DNA of 64,000 bases from Bacillota bacterium (GTDB lineage Bacteria > Bacillota > Clostridia > Christensenellales > Aristaeellaceae): the NCBI GenBank assembly GCA_023436585.1, contig JAEZIN010000027.1, positions 62,001-126,000 of the forward strand, given 5' to 3'. The position numbers and the translations under genes are program-made. Under the pieces are notes generated by a model. The model did not search any database. It was not told where the DNA came from and saw nothing but the letters and a program-made list of their open reading frames with translations. Positions 32,030 to 40,627 of the stretch are shown here, in pieces. Numbering within the stretch: position 1 is the first letter of the stretch; the number at the start of each line of letters is the position of its first letter.

Positions 32030-33736
32030 GTGAGAAACATCAATCTTCGTATTAAGATGCTTATTTTTTCCGTGATGGCTGCTGCGTTGATCCTGCTGGT
32101 ATGGGCGCTCTCCGTATCCCTTTTTGAGAACACGAAAATTGGCAGCAAATTATACGATGAAATCATGCTTTCCAACGAGCTGACAACGGATATCAAACCG
32201 CCTGTGGAGTATGTAATCGAAGCGTATGCGGTTGCGCAGGAATATATCGGAACGGACGGCTCCGACCAGAGGGAAGAATTGTATACATCTTTCCAAGCTC
32301 TGAAACAAGCCTTTCAGGAGCGGTATTTGTTTTGGGATGCGCACATTACGGATAATGAAATGCGGCAGGTTTTTTTGAAAGACGCGCATGATTCCGCCGT
32401 ACATTTCTTTGATGTATTTGAAAACGAGGTTGTGCCTGCAGGCAAGAACTACAACGCCGTTCAGATGAAGATGGCACAGCGAAATCTCAAGACCGCTTAT
32501 ACGGAGCATCGCGCCGCCATAGACAAGACATTGACGCTGTCTGACAATTGGCGGACAGGCTTGCTAAAAACGGCGGAAGAAACCACCCAAAGAGACAATT
32601 TCATGCTGAATATTATCGTTATATGCGGCCTGCTGGCCTGCGTGGCGGTAAGCTTGCTGATTACCCTTCCGCTTTCGAAAACCGCCAAGTATGTAACCGG
32701 CGTGATGGAACGCATCGCCGAGGGGGACTTGTCTGCCACTATCAACGACAGATACATTTCCCGGGATGAAATGGGCCGGCTGTGCCTGTCCACAAAGCGG
32801 ACGGCCGAACGGCTGAACGGGTATCTTTCGTATATCAATGAAATCACCGCGGTACTGAATTCCATGGCCGCCGGGGATATGCGCATCCGCCTTGCCAATG
32901 ATTACAGCGGTGAGTTTGCGGCTATCAAGCAGGCGCTGCTGGAAATAGCGTCTTCGCTGAACAATACGCTCAATGCCATCACGGTTGCGTCCAGCCAGGT
33001 CAACGCAGGCGCGAAGCGGATCTCCGAAGAAGCGCAGACACTTTCTCATGGTGTGCAGACGCAGGCGAGCTCCATCGAGCAATTGACCTCTTCCATAGAA
33101 AGCGTATCCGTACAGGCTAAGGATAACGCGAACAATGTAAAGAAAGCCACGGAATATGTGAGCAGGGCAGTCGTTGGAATCGGCCAGAGCAATGAAACCA
33201 TGCACAAGATGCTGGATTCCATGGACAGGATCAGCAAAACCTCCGGCGAGATCGGCCAGATCATCAAGGTGATCGATGATATCGCGTTCCAAACGAACAT
33301 CCTGGCCCTCAATGCCGCGGTAGAGGCGGCCCGGGCAGGTTCCGCCGGCAGCGGGTTTGCCGTTGTGGCAGGCGAAGTACGCAATCTGGCGGGCAAATCA
33401 TCGGAAGCTGCCAAGCAGACGACACGGCTCATCGAGGCGTCCCTCAAGGCCATATCCGGCGGCGCAAAATATTCGGAGGATACGGCCAAGGAGCTTGAGG
33501 AAGTGGCCCGGGAAGCGGAACAGATCAAGGCAGCTATTGCTGGCATTGAAACCGCCTCGGCAACCCAGGCCGCCGCAATCGAACAGATCAAGCAGGGCCT
33601 CAAGCAGATTTCCGATGTGGTGCAGAGCAACGCCGCTGCGTCCGAGGAAAGCGCCTCTGCCTCCGAGGAAATGTTCAGCCAGTCTACGCTGCTAAAGGAA
33701 GAAGTGGACAAGTTCACGCTGGACGGAATGATGTAA
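32030..33736 (+). CDS. Methyl-accepting chemotaxis protein
   Basis: The 568-residue receptor starts with GTG 32030, eight bases after AAGGAG. The first membrane segment (residues about 9-29) and the second (about 192-215, LNIIVICGLLACVAVSLLIT) enclose a helical four-helix-bundle-like sensor of about 160 residues. HAMP follows, then a cytoplasmic coiled coil with the conserved hairpin tip DDIAFQTNILALNAAVEAAR. It lacks the C-terminal pentapeptide tether for CheR. What it senses is unknown. The oxygen-binding hemerythrin and CheX are encoded 5 kb away. Confidence 0.92.
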   Translation: MRNINLRIKMLIFSVMAAALILLVWALSVSLFENTKIGSKLYDEIMLSNELTTDIKPPVEYVIEAYAVAQEYIGTDGSDQREELYTSFQALKQAFQERYLFWDAHITDNEMRQVFLKDAHDSAVHFFDVFENEVVPAGKNYNAVQMKMAQRNLKTAYTEHRAAIDKTLTLSDNWRTGLLKTAEETTQRDNFMLNIIVICGLLACVAVSLLITLPLSKTAKYVTGVMERIAEGDLSATINDRYISRDEMGRLCLSTKRTAERLNGYLSYINEITAVLNSMAAGDMRIRLANDYSGEFAAIKQALLEIASSLNNTLNAITVASSQVNAGAKRISEEAQTLSHGVQTQASSIEQLTSSIESVSVQAKDNANNVKKATEYVSRAVVGIGQSNETMHKMLDSMDRISKTSGEIGQIIKVIDDIAFQTNILALNAAVEAARAGSAGSGFAVVAGEVRNLAGKSSEAAKQTTRLIEASLKAISGGAKYSEDTAKELEEVAREAEQIKAAIAGIETASATQAAAIEQIKQGLKQISDVVQSNAAASEESASASEEMFSQSTLLKEEVDKFTLDGMM

Positions 33737-33760
33737 GCAATCAAGCAAATAACTATATGA

Positions 33761-33800
33761 ACAAAGAGGAGGAAGCCGTTAGGCTCCTCCTCTTGTATTT
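33761..33800 (+). terminator. Terminator of the chemoreceptor gene
   Basis: ACAAAGAGGAGGAAGCC pairs with GGCTCCTCCTCTTGT (33782-33796) with one unpaired A on the left and loop GTTA. TATTT follows. It lies 25 bases after the stop codon. Confidence 0.75.
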
Positions 33801-33849
33801 CCTATAACACAGGGTATATTCTGTTCCTTGCATATGACCATGGGAAAGA

Positions 33850-35844
33850 TTATGCTTTTTCTGTTTCAGCCTGTTCCGGTGAATTTGCGGACGGTTCGGG
33901 CACGTGCTGCAAGGAGACGCCCAGTTTATCCAGCGTGATGAACTTCAGCAGTGTATCCATTACGGTGCTGCCGTTTCCCGAATCGCCTGAACCGCTCTGA
34001 TTGCCGCCCATATGGACGACCGTTTTGGGAACGATATCGACCTTGGCGTTTTTGATGGCGTCCGCCAGCTTGTCGGTGATCTCCTGGATCACGCGGAATT
34101 CCGCGCCGCCATACGCCTTGACCTGCGCCTCGATGGCTTGGGCCTTGGCAAGGCCGACGTTGGATTCCTTGGACGCTTCCGCTTCGCCTTCCAGTCTCAC
34201 CTTGGAGGCGTGGGCCCTGGCCAGCGCGACGATCTGGTTGGATTCCTGCTCCGCACGGCTGGCCAGAGCGGCACCGTTGTTGCCCTCAATCTCGATTTGA
34301 ATCTTCGATCTGGTGAGGAAGCTTTGCTGCTCCGCTGTTGCCTGCGCCTCACGCAGGGATTTTTCGCTTTCAGCCGCGGACTGCTGCTTTTGGTAGGTCA
34401 CTTTCTTTTCTTCGGCAATCTGCCTTTCCCGAAGCTGCATCAATATGTTCTCAATCTGGGAATCGGCGACCGCGGTCTTGGGCGTGCCGATCAGCACCTC
34501 CTCCAATTGGAGGTTGTATTTTTCAAATTTCATCCTCATCTCAAGAACGGCGCGTTCACGGATGGAGCTGCGCTCCTGTATCAGCTCGATCAAGGTTTTT
34601 GTCTGCGCCACATCCTTGAAATAGGCGCTGACCAGCGGATCCAGGGACTGGTTGACCAGCATGCCGATATCGCCAAAGCGCTGGATTACCCACGGCGCCT
34701 GCTTGTAGTCGATGTGCATAACCACCGACAGCGGAAGGGAGGGCTCAAAAGCGTCCTTGGTGATGATGTCCACTTCCGTCAGGTTCTCATCGTACTTATG
34801 ATCGCCGCTTTCGGTTTTGTTCCACTTCAATATGATGTTGGTTGTGGGGACGAGCACGACCTTGCCGGCGTCGGTGTTGAACGCATATTTGCCAGGCATC
34901 AGGGGCTTTTCCAGCACACCCTTGGAACCGACGCTGACAAGCTCGCCGTGCTTGTAATCGGCGCCTGATGTATCCACCCCTTCGGTGCCGAAGAAAGAGA
35001 CGACGACGCCGACATAACCGATGGAAACGACAGTTTTGGGCCGGTATTCGACTGTGGCGAACAGACGGTTGATGTAATAGGTACCGTCTGTCAATACCTG
35101 AATTTGCTTGCCGCGCCGGCCGCCCAGTTCCAGGAACTTCTCGGGGTCCTGAAAGCTGGCATGCTCTTCTCCCACATCCGGAGCGATAATTTCGCCCTGC
35201 GCGATGGGTGTGCCGTCATGCACCGTTACAATGCCCATCATGTCGCTGGATTCATTGCCCTTGCCCATAATCACCACGGGCGTGAAGCCTTCCCGGGCCG
35301 ACAGCGTTTTTTGCATGCTTATAAGTTCGCTTTGCTCCTGCTTGGAGGTGCTGGCAATGGTTTTGATATCGCCGGAAGTGATGACAATAAACTGCGCCAG
35401 GTTGATGGCGTAGGTGCCCTCACGCAGAATACCCCGCTGGGGGCCGCGCTGGCCGCCGTTTTTCAAAAACCCGGACACATCCTGAAAATTATTGGCTTGA
35501 GGAACGATCCGCCCCAGGGTCTGGACAGGGGACAACGGAAGCCCGTCACGGGCGAACAGGTAGGCGATGCTACCCTGGGGAATCGTAATCAGGGGATATT
35601 TATGGATTTTGTACATCAGCACGGATTTGAAATGGATGCCGCCGCGCAAAAGGTCCGGCGCATAACCTGCTTCTCCATGCAGCGCGATGATGGCATCCTT
35701 CAAAGAGCCTTTGGGGCTCCACCATTTTTCCACGACCGCCACTTCATTGGAATTGATGATCCGAAGCCCCAGAATCTTGAATATCAACAGGTAGAGGAAA
35801 AAAACGATACCAACAATGATTGCCGCGGTCTCCAACAGACTCAT
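33850..35844 (-). CDS. Large SPFH-domain (flotillin-like) membrane protein
   Basis: This 664-residue protein starts at ATG 35844, eight bases after GGAGG; the frame to 35907 has no ribosome site. One membrane segment lies at about residues 5-27. Two similar modules occur at about 125-155 (GGQRGPQRGILREGTYAIN) and 236-266 (GGRRGKQIQVLTDGTYYIN), and a third weaker one near 315-345 (LEKPLMPGKYAFNTDAG). The SPFH core and a long Ala/Glu-rich coiled coil (about 470-600, ending VKAYGGAEFRVIQEITDKLA) follow. SPFH proteins build ring or cage scaffolds in membranes; the role of this one is unknown. It appears to be a single-gene unit. Confidence 0.82.
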   Translation of the reverse strand: MSLLETAAIIVGIVFFLYLLIFKILGLRIINSNEVAVVEKWWSPKGSLKDAIIALHGEAGYAPDLLRGGIHFKSVLMYKIHKYPLITIPQGSIAYLFARDGLPLSPVQTLGRIVPQANNFQDVSGFLKNGGQRGPQRGILREGTYAINLAQFIVITSGDIKTIASTSKQEQSELISMQKTLSAREGFTPVVIMGKGNESSDMMGIVTVHDGTPIAQGEIIAPDVGEEHASFQDPEKFLELGGRRGKQIQVLTDGTYYINRLFATVEYRPKTVVSIGYVGVVVSFFGTEGVDTSGADYKHGELVSVGSKGVLEKPLMPGKYAFNTDAGKVVLVPTTNIILKWNKTESGDHKYDENLTEVDIITKDAFEPSLPLSVVMHIDYKQAPWVIQRFGDIGMLVNQSLDPLVSAYFKDVAQTKTLIELIQERSSIRERAVLEMRMKFEKYNLQLEEVLIGTPKTAVADSQIENILMQLRERQIAEEKKVTYQKQQSAAESEKSLREAQATAEQQSFLTRSKIQIEIEGNNGAALASRAEQESNQIVALARAHASKVRLEGEAEASKESNVGLAKAQAIEAQVKAYGGAEFRVIQEITDKLADAIKNAKVDIVPKTVVHMGGNQSGSGDSGNGSTVMDTLLKFITLDKLGVSLQHVPEPSANSPEQAETEKA

Positions 35845-35993
35845 AAACCACGCCTCCAACAAAATATTCATATTCGTATCATATAGAATATTCTTCACAC
35901 AAAGCACCTCGAAGTTTATCCTACGCAGATTATAGCATATGAAATGTTAAATAAAAACAATGACGCTATAATTTTCAATTGAGAGAAAGGTAC

Positions 35994-36029
35994 TAAAACA
36001 AACAGGCCTGCCTTCAGCCGGCAAGCCTG
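35994..36029 (-). terminator. Terminator of the 36116-37996 ABC-F gene
   Basis: CAGGC-C-TGCC pairs with GGCA-A-GCCTG at 36003-36029, with one mismatch. On the minus strand TTTGTTTT follows directly. The hairpin lies about 90 bases past the ABC-F stop. Confidence 0.65.
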
Positions 36030-36115
36030 GGTGTTGCGTTTGTGACATAACGGGCTATCTGTTTTGTTGATACGGTGTATATTGCCCGCGCTGCTCCATC
36101 TCTCTCACAAGCGCC

Positions 36116-37996
36116 TTACGTCTCCCTTTCGAGTTGCGTGGCTGCGGCCTCCCACAGCTTATACATGGCCGCAAGCCCGGCCTCGAGTGCTGCTTTTTCG
36201 GCGAGCACTTCGTTCAGCCGGACATAATCGCTGGCGCATTCCTCGATCTTTTTGTCAAAGTCCGTGAGCTTTTCCTCCGCCCTTGCAATGTCCCGCTCCA
36301 GCACATTCAGCTTGCGCTCCGCCCGCTGGTCGCGGCCAGATGGCTTTGTAGTGGGCTTGGGCGCCTTTTCTTTTTCTTGCGGTGGTGCGGCTTGCTCCAT
36401 AGCCTTCAACTTTCTATATCGCTCGTAATCGCACGGCCAGTCACGAAAATTTCCATCTTCGATCTCCCATACGCGGTCGGCGAACCTGCGTATAAAGTAC
36501 CTGTCATGGGAGACGAAAAGAAGCGCGCCTGTAAACTCCGCCACCGCTTCCTCAATCCATTCGCGGGAATTCAGGTCCAGGTGGTTTGTCGGTTCGTCCA
36601 GAATGAGTACATTCGCCCGCGACATCATGATCAGGCACAGCCTAAGACGCGCCCGCTCGCCGCCTGAAAGCTGGGAGACCAGCTTGAACTGATCCTCGCC
36701 CCTAAAACGGAAGGCGCCCAGCCGGTCACGCGCCTCCTGCGGCTGACAGTTTGCTTCATACAGAAGCGTATCGTAAAGCGTCCGCTCCGGATGTGAAAAT
36801 TCCACCACTTGCGGAAGATACGCCCAACGGGCGGAGGGCCCAAAGCTTGCCTTGCCCGTATCCGGAGATTCGAGCCCCATCAATATCTTTAAGAACGTGG
36901 TTTTGCCGCAGCCATTCGGCCCCAGCAGCGCGATACGTTCACCGTTCCCGCGCATCTGCGCGTTCACACCGGAAAAGAGTGTTTTCCCTCCGAAGGATTT
37001 TGAGAGATTCTCCGTCCAGAGCACCTTGTCCGCCAGGAACTGGTCGGAATGAAACCCCATCTCCATGCGCGATTGCCTTGTGGGCCGGTCAGTCTCCTGA
37101 ACTCGCTCGATGCGCTTTTCCATCGCCCGCGCCTTCTTGTGGAGCGCGGGGTTATCGTAGACAGAACCCCAGGCCTTGAGCCTTTGCACCTGAAACTCCA
37201 GCTGCTTGACCTTAGCCTGCTCCCGCTGATATCGCATGAGCTGCTGCTGGTATCGCTGCTCCTTCTCCTGGGCGTAAAAAGTATAGTTGCCGCCATAGAA
37301 GTTTGGTTTTCCATTTTCAAGCTCTACAATCCTGGTGACCACCGCATCCAAAAAATAACGGTCATGGGATACGACCAGCACAGTTCCCTTATAGTGCAAG
37401 AGGTAATCCTCCAGCCATTCCATGGAGCGCGTATCCAAGTGGTTGGTTGGCTCATCCAGGAGGAGGACGTCCGTCTTCTCCAGAATCAGCCGGGCCAGGC
37501 TCACCCGCGTGCGCTCCCCGCCGGAGAGATCGGAAAAAAGGCGCAGGCGCATCCCGGCATCGATTCCCAGCCCATTGGCAACCTTGTTGACCTCTGTCTC
37601 CCATTCGTAGCCGCCAAGGGACACATACTCATCCATGAGCTGGGAATACCAGCCCGCATCGCCCTCATCCATGCCCGCGTGGATTTTTTCGATCTCCGCA
37701 CCAATCTCAAATACACGGGTGAACGCCGCTTTCAGCACATCCTCGCTTGTGGTGCCCGGCCCGTAATGATTCAGCTGTGCCACATAGCCCAGCCTGAGCC
37801 CCTTTACAATGCTCGCGCTGCCGGCGTCTGGCGTAAGCTCGCCCGTAATGATTTTGAGCAGTGTCGTTTTCCCCGCACCGTTCCCGCCAAGCAGTCCTAC
37901 ACGCTCGCCCCGGTCAACCTGAAAGCTCACACTGTCCAGCACGACACGGTCCTGCGCAAATGATTTCCTGACGGAGGAGATGTTGATATCAGCCAT
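36116..37996 (-). CDS. ABC-F family ATPase (ribosome-associated, YdiF-like)
   Basis: The 626-residue soluble protein has two ABC cassettes: Walker A GGNGAGKTT and GPNGCGKTT, signatures LSGGERTR and LSGGERAR, Walker B VLLLDEPTNHLD and VLILDEPTNHLD. A charged linker rich in Arg and Lys sits between them (HKKARAMEKRIERV), and a C-terminal coiled coil runs from about residue 555. There is no membrane domain, as in all ABC-F proteins, which act on the ribosome's tRNA exit site in translation or antibiotic protection. ATG 37996 is preferred because GGTGGAAG lies just ahead; the longer frame to 38026 has no such signal. Its specific role cannot be told from sequence. Confidence 0.88.
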   Translation of the reverse strand: MADINISSVRKSFAQDRVVLDSVSFQVDRGERVGLLGGNGAGKTTLLKIITGELTPDAGSASIVKGLRLGYVAQLNHYGPGTTSEDVLKAAFTRVFEIGAEIEKIHAGMDEGDAGWYSQLMDEYVSLGGYEWETEVNKVANGLGIDAGMRLRLFSDLSGGERTRVSLARLILEKTDVLLLDEPTNHLDTRSMEWLEDYLLHYKGTVLVVSHDRYFLDAVVTRIVELENGKPNFYGGNYTFYAQEKEQRYQQQLMRYQREQAKVKQLEFQVQRLKAWGSVYDNPALHKKARAMEKRIERVQETDRPTRQSRMEMGFHSDQFLADKVLWTENLSKSFGGKTLFSGVNAQMRGNGERIALLGPNGCGKTTFLKILMGLESPDTGKASFGPSARWAYLPQVVEFSHPERTLYDTLLYEANCQPQEARDRLGAFRFRGEDQFKLVSQLSGGERARLRLCLIMMSRANVLILDEPTNHLDLNSREWIEEAVAEFTGALLFVSHDRYFIRRFADRVWEIEDGNFRDWPCDYERYRKLKAMEQAAPPQEKEKAPKPTTKPSGRDQRAERKLNVLERDIARAEEKLTDFDKKIEECASDYVRLNEVLAEKAALEAGLAAMYKLWEAAATQLERET

Positions 37997-38255
37997 ATCT
38001 TCCACCTGTATGATTTGATATGCCAATTATGAAGCACAACGCCGCCCGCGTCAATAAAACTAAACCATTTGGATAGGTTCAATGCCATAGATTATGATGC
38101 CTGCTGGATTCAAAATATTATCTACCAGCATGTCCATATCGGCCCTGTTTTGCCAATGTGAAAAAGACCTGCCTCATTAGCAAGCCTTTTCTTTGGCGAT
38201 TGCCCCTTTTCATGTCTATAGCAACATTGCCGTCATAATAACGCATGTACCTTTT

Positions 38256-39245
38256 TTATGCCTGAAGAACAGCTTCTATGGCCGTCAACTCTTCATTTGC
38301 GAGCGGCGCGCTCTTTATTGCCGCTACGTTCTCCAGAATCTGGGACGGGCGGCTTGCCCCGATCAGCGCTGAAGTGACGACTTCGTCACGCAAAGCCCAT
38401 TGAAGTGCCATCTGGGCCAGCTTCTGCCCCCGGGCCTGCGCGATTTTGCTGAGAGCCGCGACTTTTGAAAGCACATCCTCTGTGATGGATTCCGGCTTCA
38501 GGTAACGGGGATCATGGCCGGCGCGTGAGTCCGCCGGAATGCCATGCAGGTATTTGTCCGTCAGCAAGCCGCCCTGCAGCGGCATGAATACGATGCAGCC
38601 AACCTTTTCCCGGCGCAAGACGTCGGTCAGGCCGCCTTCGATGCGGCGGTTGAGCATGGAATAGCTGGGCTGGTGAATCAGGCATGGCGTGCCCAGCCCG
38701 CGAAGCGTTGCAATCGCTTTTTCGGCCAGCTCCGGGGGATAATTGGAGATGCCCACATACAGCGCTTTTCCGCTGCGCACAATCTGGTCCAGCGCGCCCA
38801 TTGTTTCTTCAACAGGCGTCAGCGGGTCAGGCCGGTGATGGTAGAAGATATCCACATACTCCAGGTGCATCCTTTTCAGGCTCTGGTTCAGGCTTGCGAT
38901 CAGATACTTGCGGCTGCCATGATCGCCATAGGGACCGGGCCACATGTCGTAGCCGGCCTTGGTGGAAATGATCAGTTCATCGCGATGGCTATGCCAGTCG
39001 CGGTCCATATGTATGCCAAAGTTGCGCTCCGCCTCACCGTAGGGAGGGCCGTAATTGTTTGCCAGGTCGAAATGGGTGATGCCGTTATCAAACGCGGTGC
39101 GCAAAATACCTTGCTGCGTGTCAAACGGCGTAATGCTGCCAAAATTGTGCCACAGCCCCAGGGAAATCTCGGGCAGCATCACGCCGCTGCTGCCGCAGCG
39201 GCGGTACTGCATGGTATCGTAACGGGTTTCTGCCGGAATGTACAT
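38256..39245 (-). CDS. Aldo/keto reductase (YghZ/Gpr-like)
   Basis: A 329-residue cytoplasmic NAD(P)H-dependent oxidoreductase of the AKR superfamily. The catalytic tetrad is visible as D and Y in FDLANNYGPPYGEAERNFG, K in ISTKAGYD, and H in DIFYHHRPD. The form MQYRRCGSSGVMLPEISLGLWHNFG and WPGPYGDHGSRKYL is typical of YghZ-type enzymes (L-glyceraldehyde 3-phosphate or methylglyoxal reductases). ATG 39245 has GGAG eight bases ahead. It lies directly after the gntR gene, whose stop is only 17 bases upstream, so the two form one operon divergent from the PQ-loop cluster. Reduction of a sugar or aldehyde intermediate from that pathway is a reasonable guess. Confidence 0.85.
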   Translation of the reverse strand: MYIPAETRYDTMQYRRCGSSGVMLPEISLGLWHNFGSITPFDTQQGILRTAFDNGITHFDLANNYGPPYGEAERNFGIHMDRDWHSHRDELIISTKAGYDMWPGPYGDHGSRKYLIASLNQSLKRMHLEYVDIFYHHRPDPLTPVEETMGALDQIVRSGKALYVGISNYPPELAEKAIATLRGLGTPCLIHQPSYSMLNRRIEGGLTDVLRREKVGCIVFMPLQGGLLTDKYLHGIPADSRAGHDPRYLKPESITEDVLSKVAALSKIAQARGQKLAQMALQWALRDEVVTSALIGASRPSQILENVAAIKSAPLANEELTAIEAVLQA

Positions 39246-39262
39246 TGCTCTATCTCCTTCTG

Positions 39263-40021
39263 TCACACATTGCGGTACATGTCCATGGTGAATTTATTCT
39301 GATCACCACGGTATTTGGCGATGCTGTATTCTACGGGCTGGCCCATCTCGTCATACGCGATGCTGCGGACGAGGCAAATGGCCTTGTTCTTTGCGATATT
39401 CAGAATTTCCGCTTCTGAGGTATTGGCGTTGACTGCTTCAATTTGCCTTTTCACATGTACGACATTTACGTTGTACTTGGTATGCAGCACCATGTACAGC
39501 GGTGAGGCGGACATATCCTCCTCGACCAAGGAAAAGAAACGGCTTGCCGGAAGAAAGGATTCAAGATAAACGATTGGTTTTCCATTGGCCAAAACAAGCC
39601 GCTGCAGGCAGACCAGGCTTTCGCTGATACTCAGGCCAAGCTTTTCATTGACGGAAGCAATTGCGTCGCTGATCTCCAATTTGCGCACCTGGGTTGTTGG
39701 GACGATGCCCAGGCTTTGCATTTCCAAATTGAAGCTTTCAAGCTTTTGAATAAAGTTTGCCTCCAGCTTCTGGCGTGCGACAAATGTGCCCTTTCCCTTC
39801 ATGCGGACAAGATACCCATCGGCCACCAGCGAGCTGAGGGCCTGGCGAACCGTGGGACGGCTAAGGTTGAGGGCAGAGCATAATTCCGCCTCCGAGTCCA
39901 GCATTTCGCCGGGACGCAGGCGATTGCTGTCAATATCTGATTTAATGATCTGACGCAGCTGATAGTGGATAGGAACTGGCGTGCCGCGATCAATGAACTG
40001 ACACCATCTATTAAGATCCAA
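39263..40021 (-). CDS. GntR/HutC-family regulator (UTRA ligand domain)
   Basis: The 252-residue repressor type has an N-terminal winged helix (residues about 12-82: PIHYQLRQIIKSDIDSNRLR, LCSALNLSRPTVRQALSSLV) and a C-terminal UTRA effector domain (ESLVCLQRLVLANGKPIVYLES, LVRSIAYDEMGQPVEYSIAKYRG). The start is TTG 40021, eight bases after GAGGAGG. An operator-like site (TGTCA-N8-TAACA) lies 34 bases upstream and a near-identical one sits at the promoter of the divergent operon. HutC-type repressors leave DNA when they bind a pathway intermediate, often a phosphorylated sugar. Confidence 0.9.
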   Translation of the reverse strand: MDLNRWCQFIDRGTPVPIHYQLRQIIKSDIDSNRLRPGEMLDSEAELCSALNLSRPTVRQALSSLVADGYLVRMKGKGTFVARQKLEANFIQKLESFNLEMQSLGIVPTTQVRKLEISDAIASVNEKLGLSISESLVCLQRLVLANGKPIVYLESFLPASRFFSLVEEDMSASPLYMVLHTKYNVNVVHVKRQIEAVNANTSEAEILNIAKNKAICLVRSIAYDEMGQPVEYSIAKYRGDQNKFTMDMYRNV

Positions 40022-40055
40022 GCAAATCGCCTCCTCAACCTGAACGAATTCATAA

Positions 40056-40073
40056 TGTCATATCAATATAACA
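40056..40073. promoter_or_regulatory. GntR-type operator site 1 (upstream of gntR)
   Basis: TGTCA-N8-TAACA within the 11-mer CATAATGTCAT (40051-40061), which recurs exactly at 40242. The position just before the gntR start suggests autorepression. Confidence 0.55.
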
Positions 40074-40209
40074 CGGATGGATGAAAAATGCAATAGTGAT
40101 GGACATATGTGTTGTTTTTCCCATAATGGCCTTGTTATGGGAGAATGTACCCAAAAATAAGCTCGAATTAGGTGCATTGGGACATTAAATAAAAATATCG
40201 CAAAGTATA

Positions 40210-40238
40210 TTGCGCGATTGATAAATAAAGTATATAAT
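40210..40238 (+). promoter_or_regulatory. Promoter of the PQ-loop/amidohydrolase/transporter 4 operon
   Basis: TTGCGC (40210-40215) and TATAAT (40233-40238) are 17 bases apart, 78 bases before the first start codon. The operator at 40247-40264 begins eight bases after the -10 box, so a bound repressor would cover the transcription start. Confidence 0.6.
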
Positions 40239-40246
40239 GTGCATAA

Positions 40247-40264
40247 TGTCATTACAAGTTGACA
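40247..40264. promoter_or_regulatory. GntR-type operator site 2 (start of the PQ-loop operon)
   Basis: TGTCA-N8-TGACA is an inverted repeat that shares CATAATGTCAT with site 1. It overlaps the predicted transcription start of the divergent operon. Confidence 0.6.
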
Positions 40265-40315
40265 TGTTCGGGTCAATCAGGGTCTATAACAAACGAATAG
40301 ATAGGTGGCGAATGT

Positions 40316-40627
40316 GTGAGTCCATTTGAACTGTTGATGCTGGGCTTGTTCGGTATCTCCTGGCCGGTATCGGTGTACAAGACATGGAAGACGAAGCAAA
40401 CAGCGGGGAAAAGTCTTGTTTTTATTATCGCCATACTGGTGGGCTATGTGTGCGGGATTATCCACAAACTGCTGTATTCTTTGGACTATGTTCTCATTCT
40501 GTATTGCGTTAACCTGATCAATGTTTCACTGGATTTGATCTTGTACCTATATTATTCAAGGTATCCCGGCGGAAGGAAGCATATCAAAACTCAAAAAAAT
40601 GGAGGAGAGAGCTATGTTCAATTTTAG
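40316..40627 (+). CDS. Small PQ-loop (SemiSWEET-like) membrane protein
   Basis: The 103-residue protein starts with GTG 40316 after AGGTGG. It has three membrane segments (about 4-20, 32-50, 57-80) and the PQ-loop-like pattern ISWPVSVYKTWKTKQTAGKS in the first turn, with W-P in place of P-Q. One three-helix unit is the size of bacterial SemiSWEETs, which dimerise into sugar facilitators. The gene is the first of the operon and overlaps the amidohydrolase by 14 bases. It could move a product or intermediate of the pathway across the membrane. The call is by topology and motif only, so a non-transport role is possible. Confidence 0.65.
   Translation: MSPFELLMLGLFGISWPVSVYKTWKTKQTAGKSLVFIIAILVGYVCGIIHKLLYSLDYVLILYCVNLINVSLDLILYLYYSRYPGGRKHIKTQKNGGESYVQF

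Noticed and set aside
38027..38255. Possible terminator or small RNA between the ABC-F and aldo/keto reductase genes
   Set aside because: Only weak, mismatched pairings (for example around 38157-38190) are present, not good enough to call.
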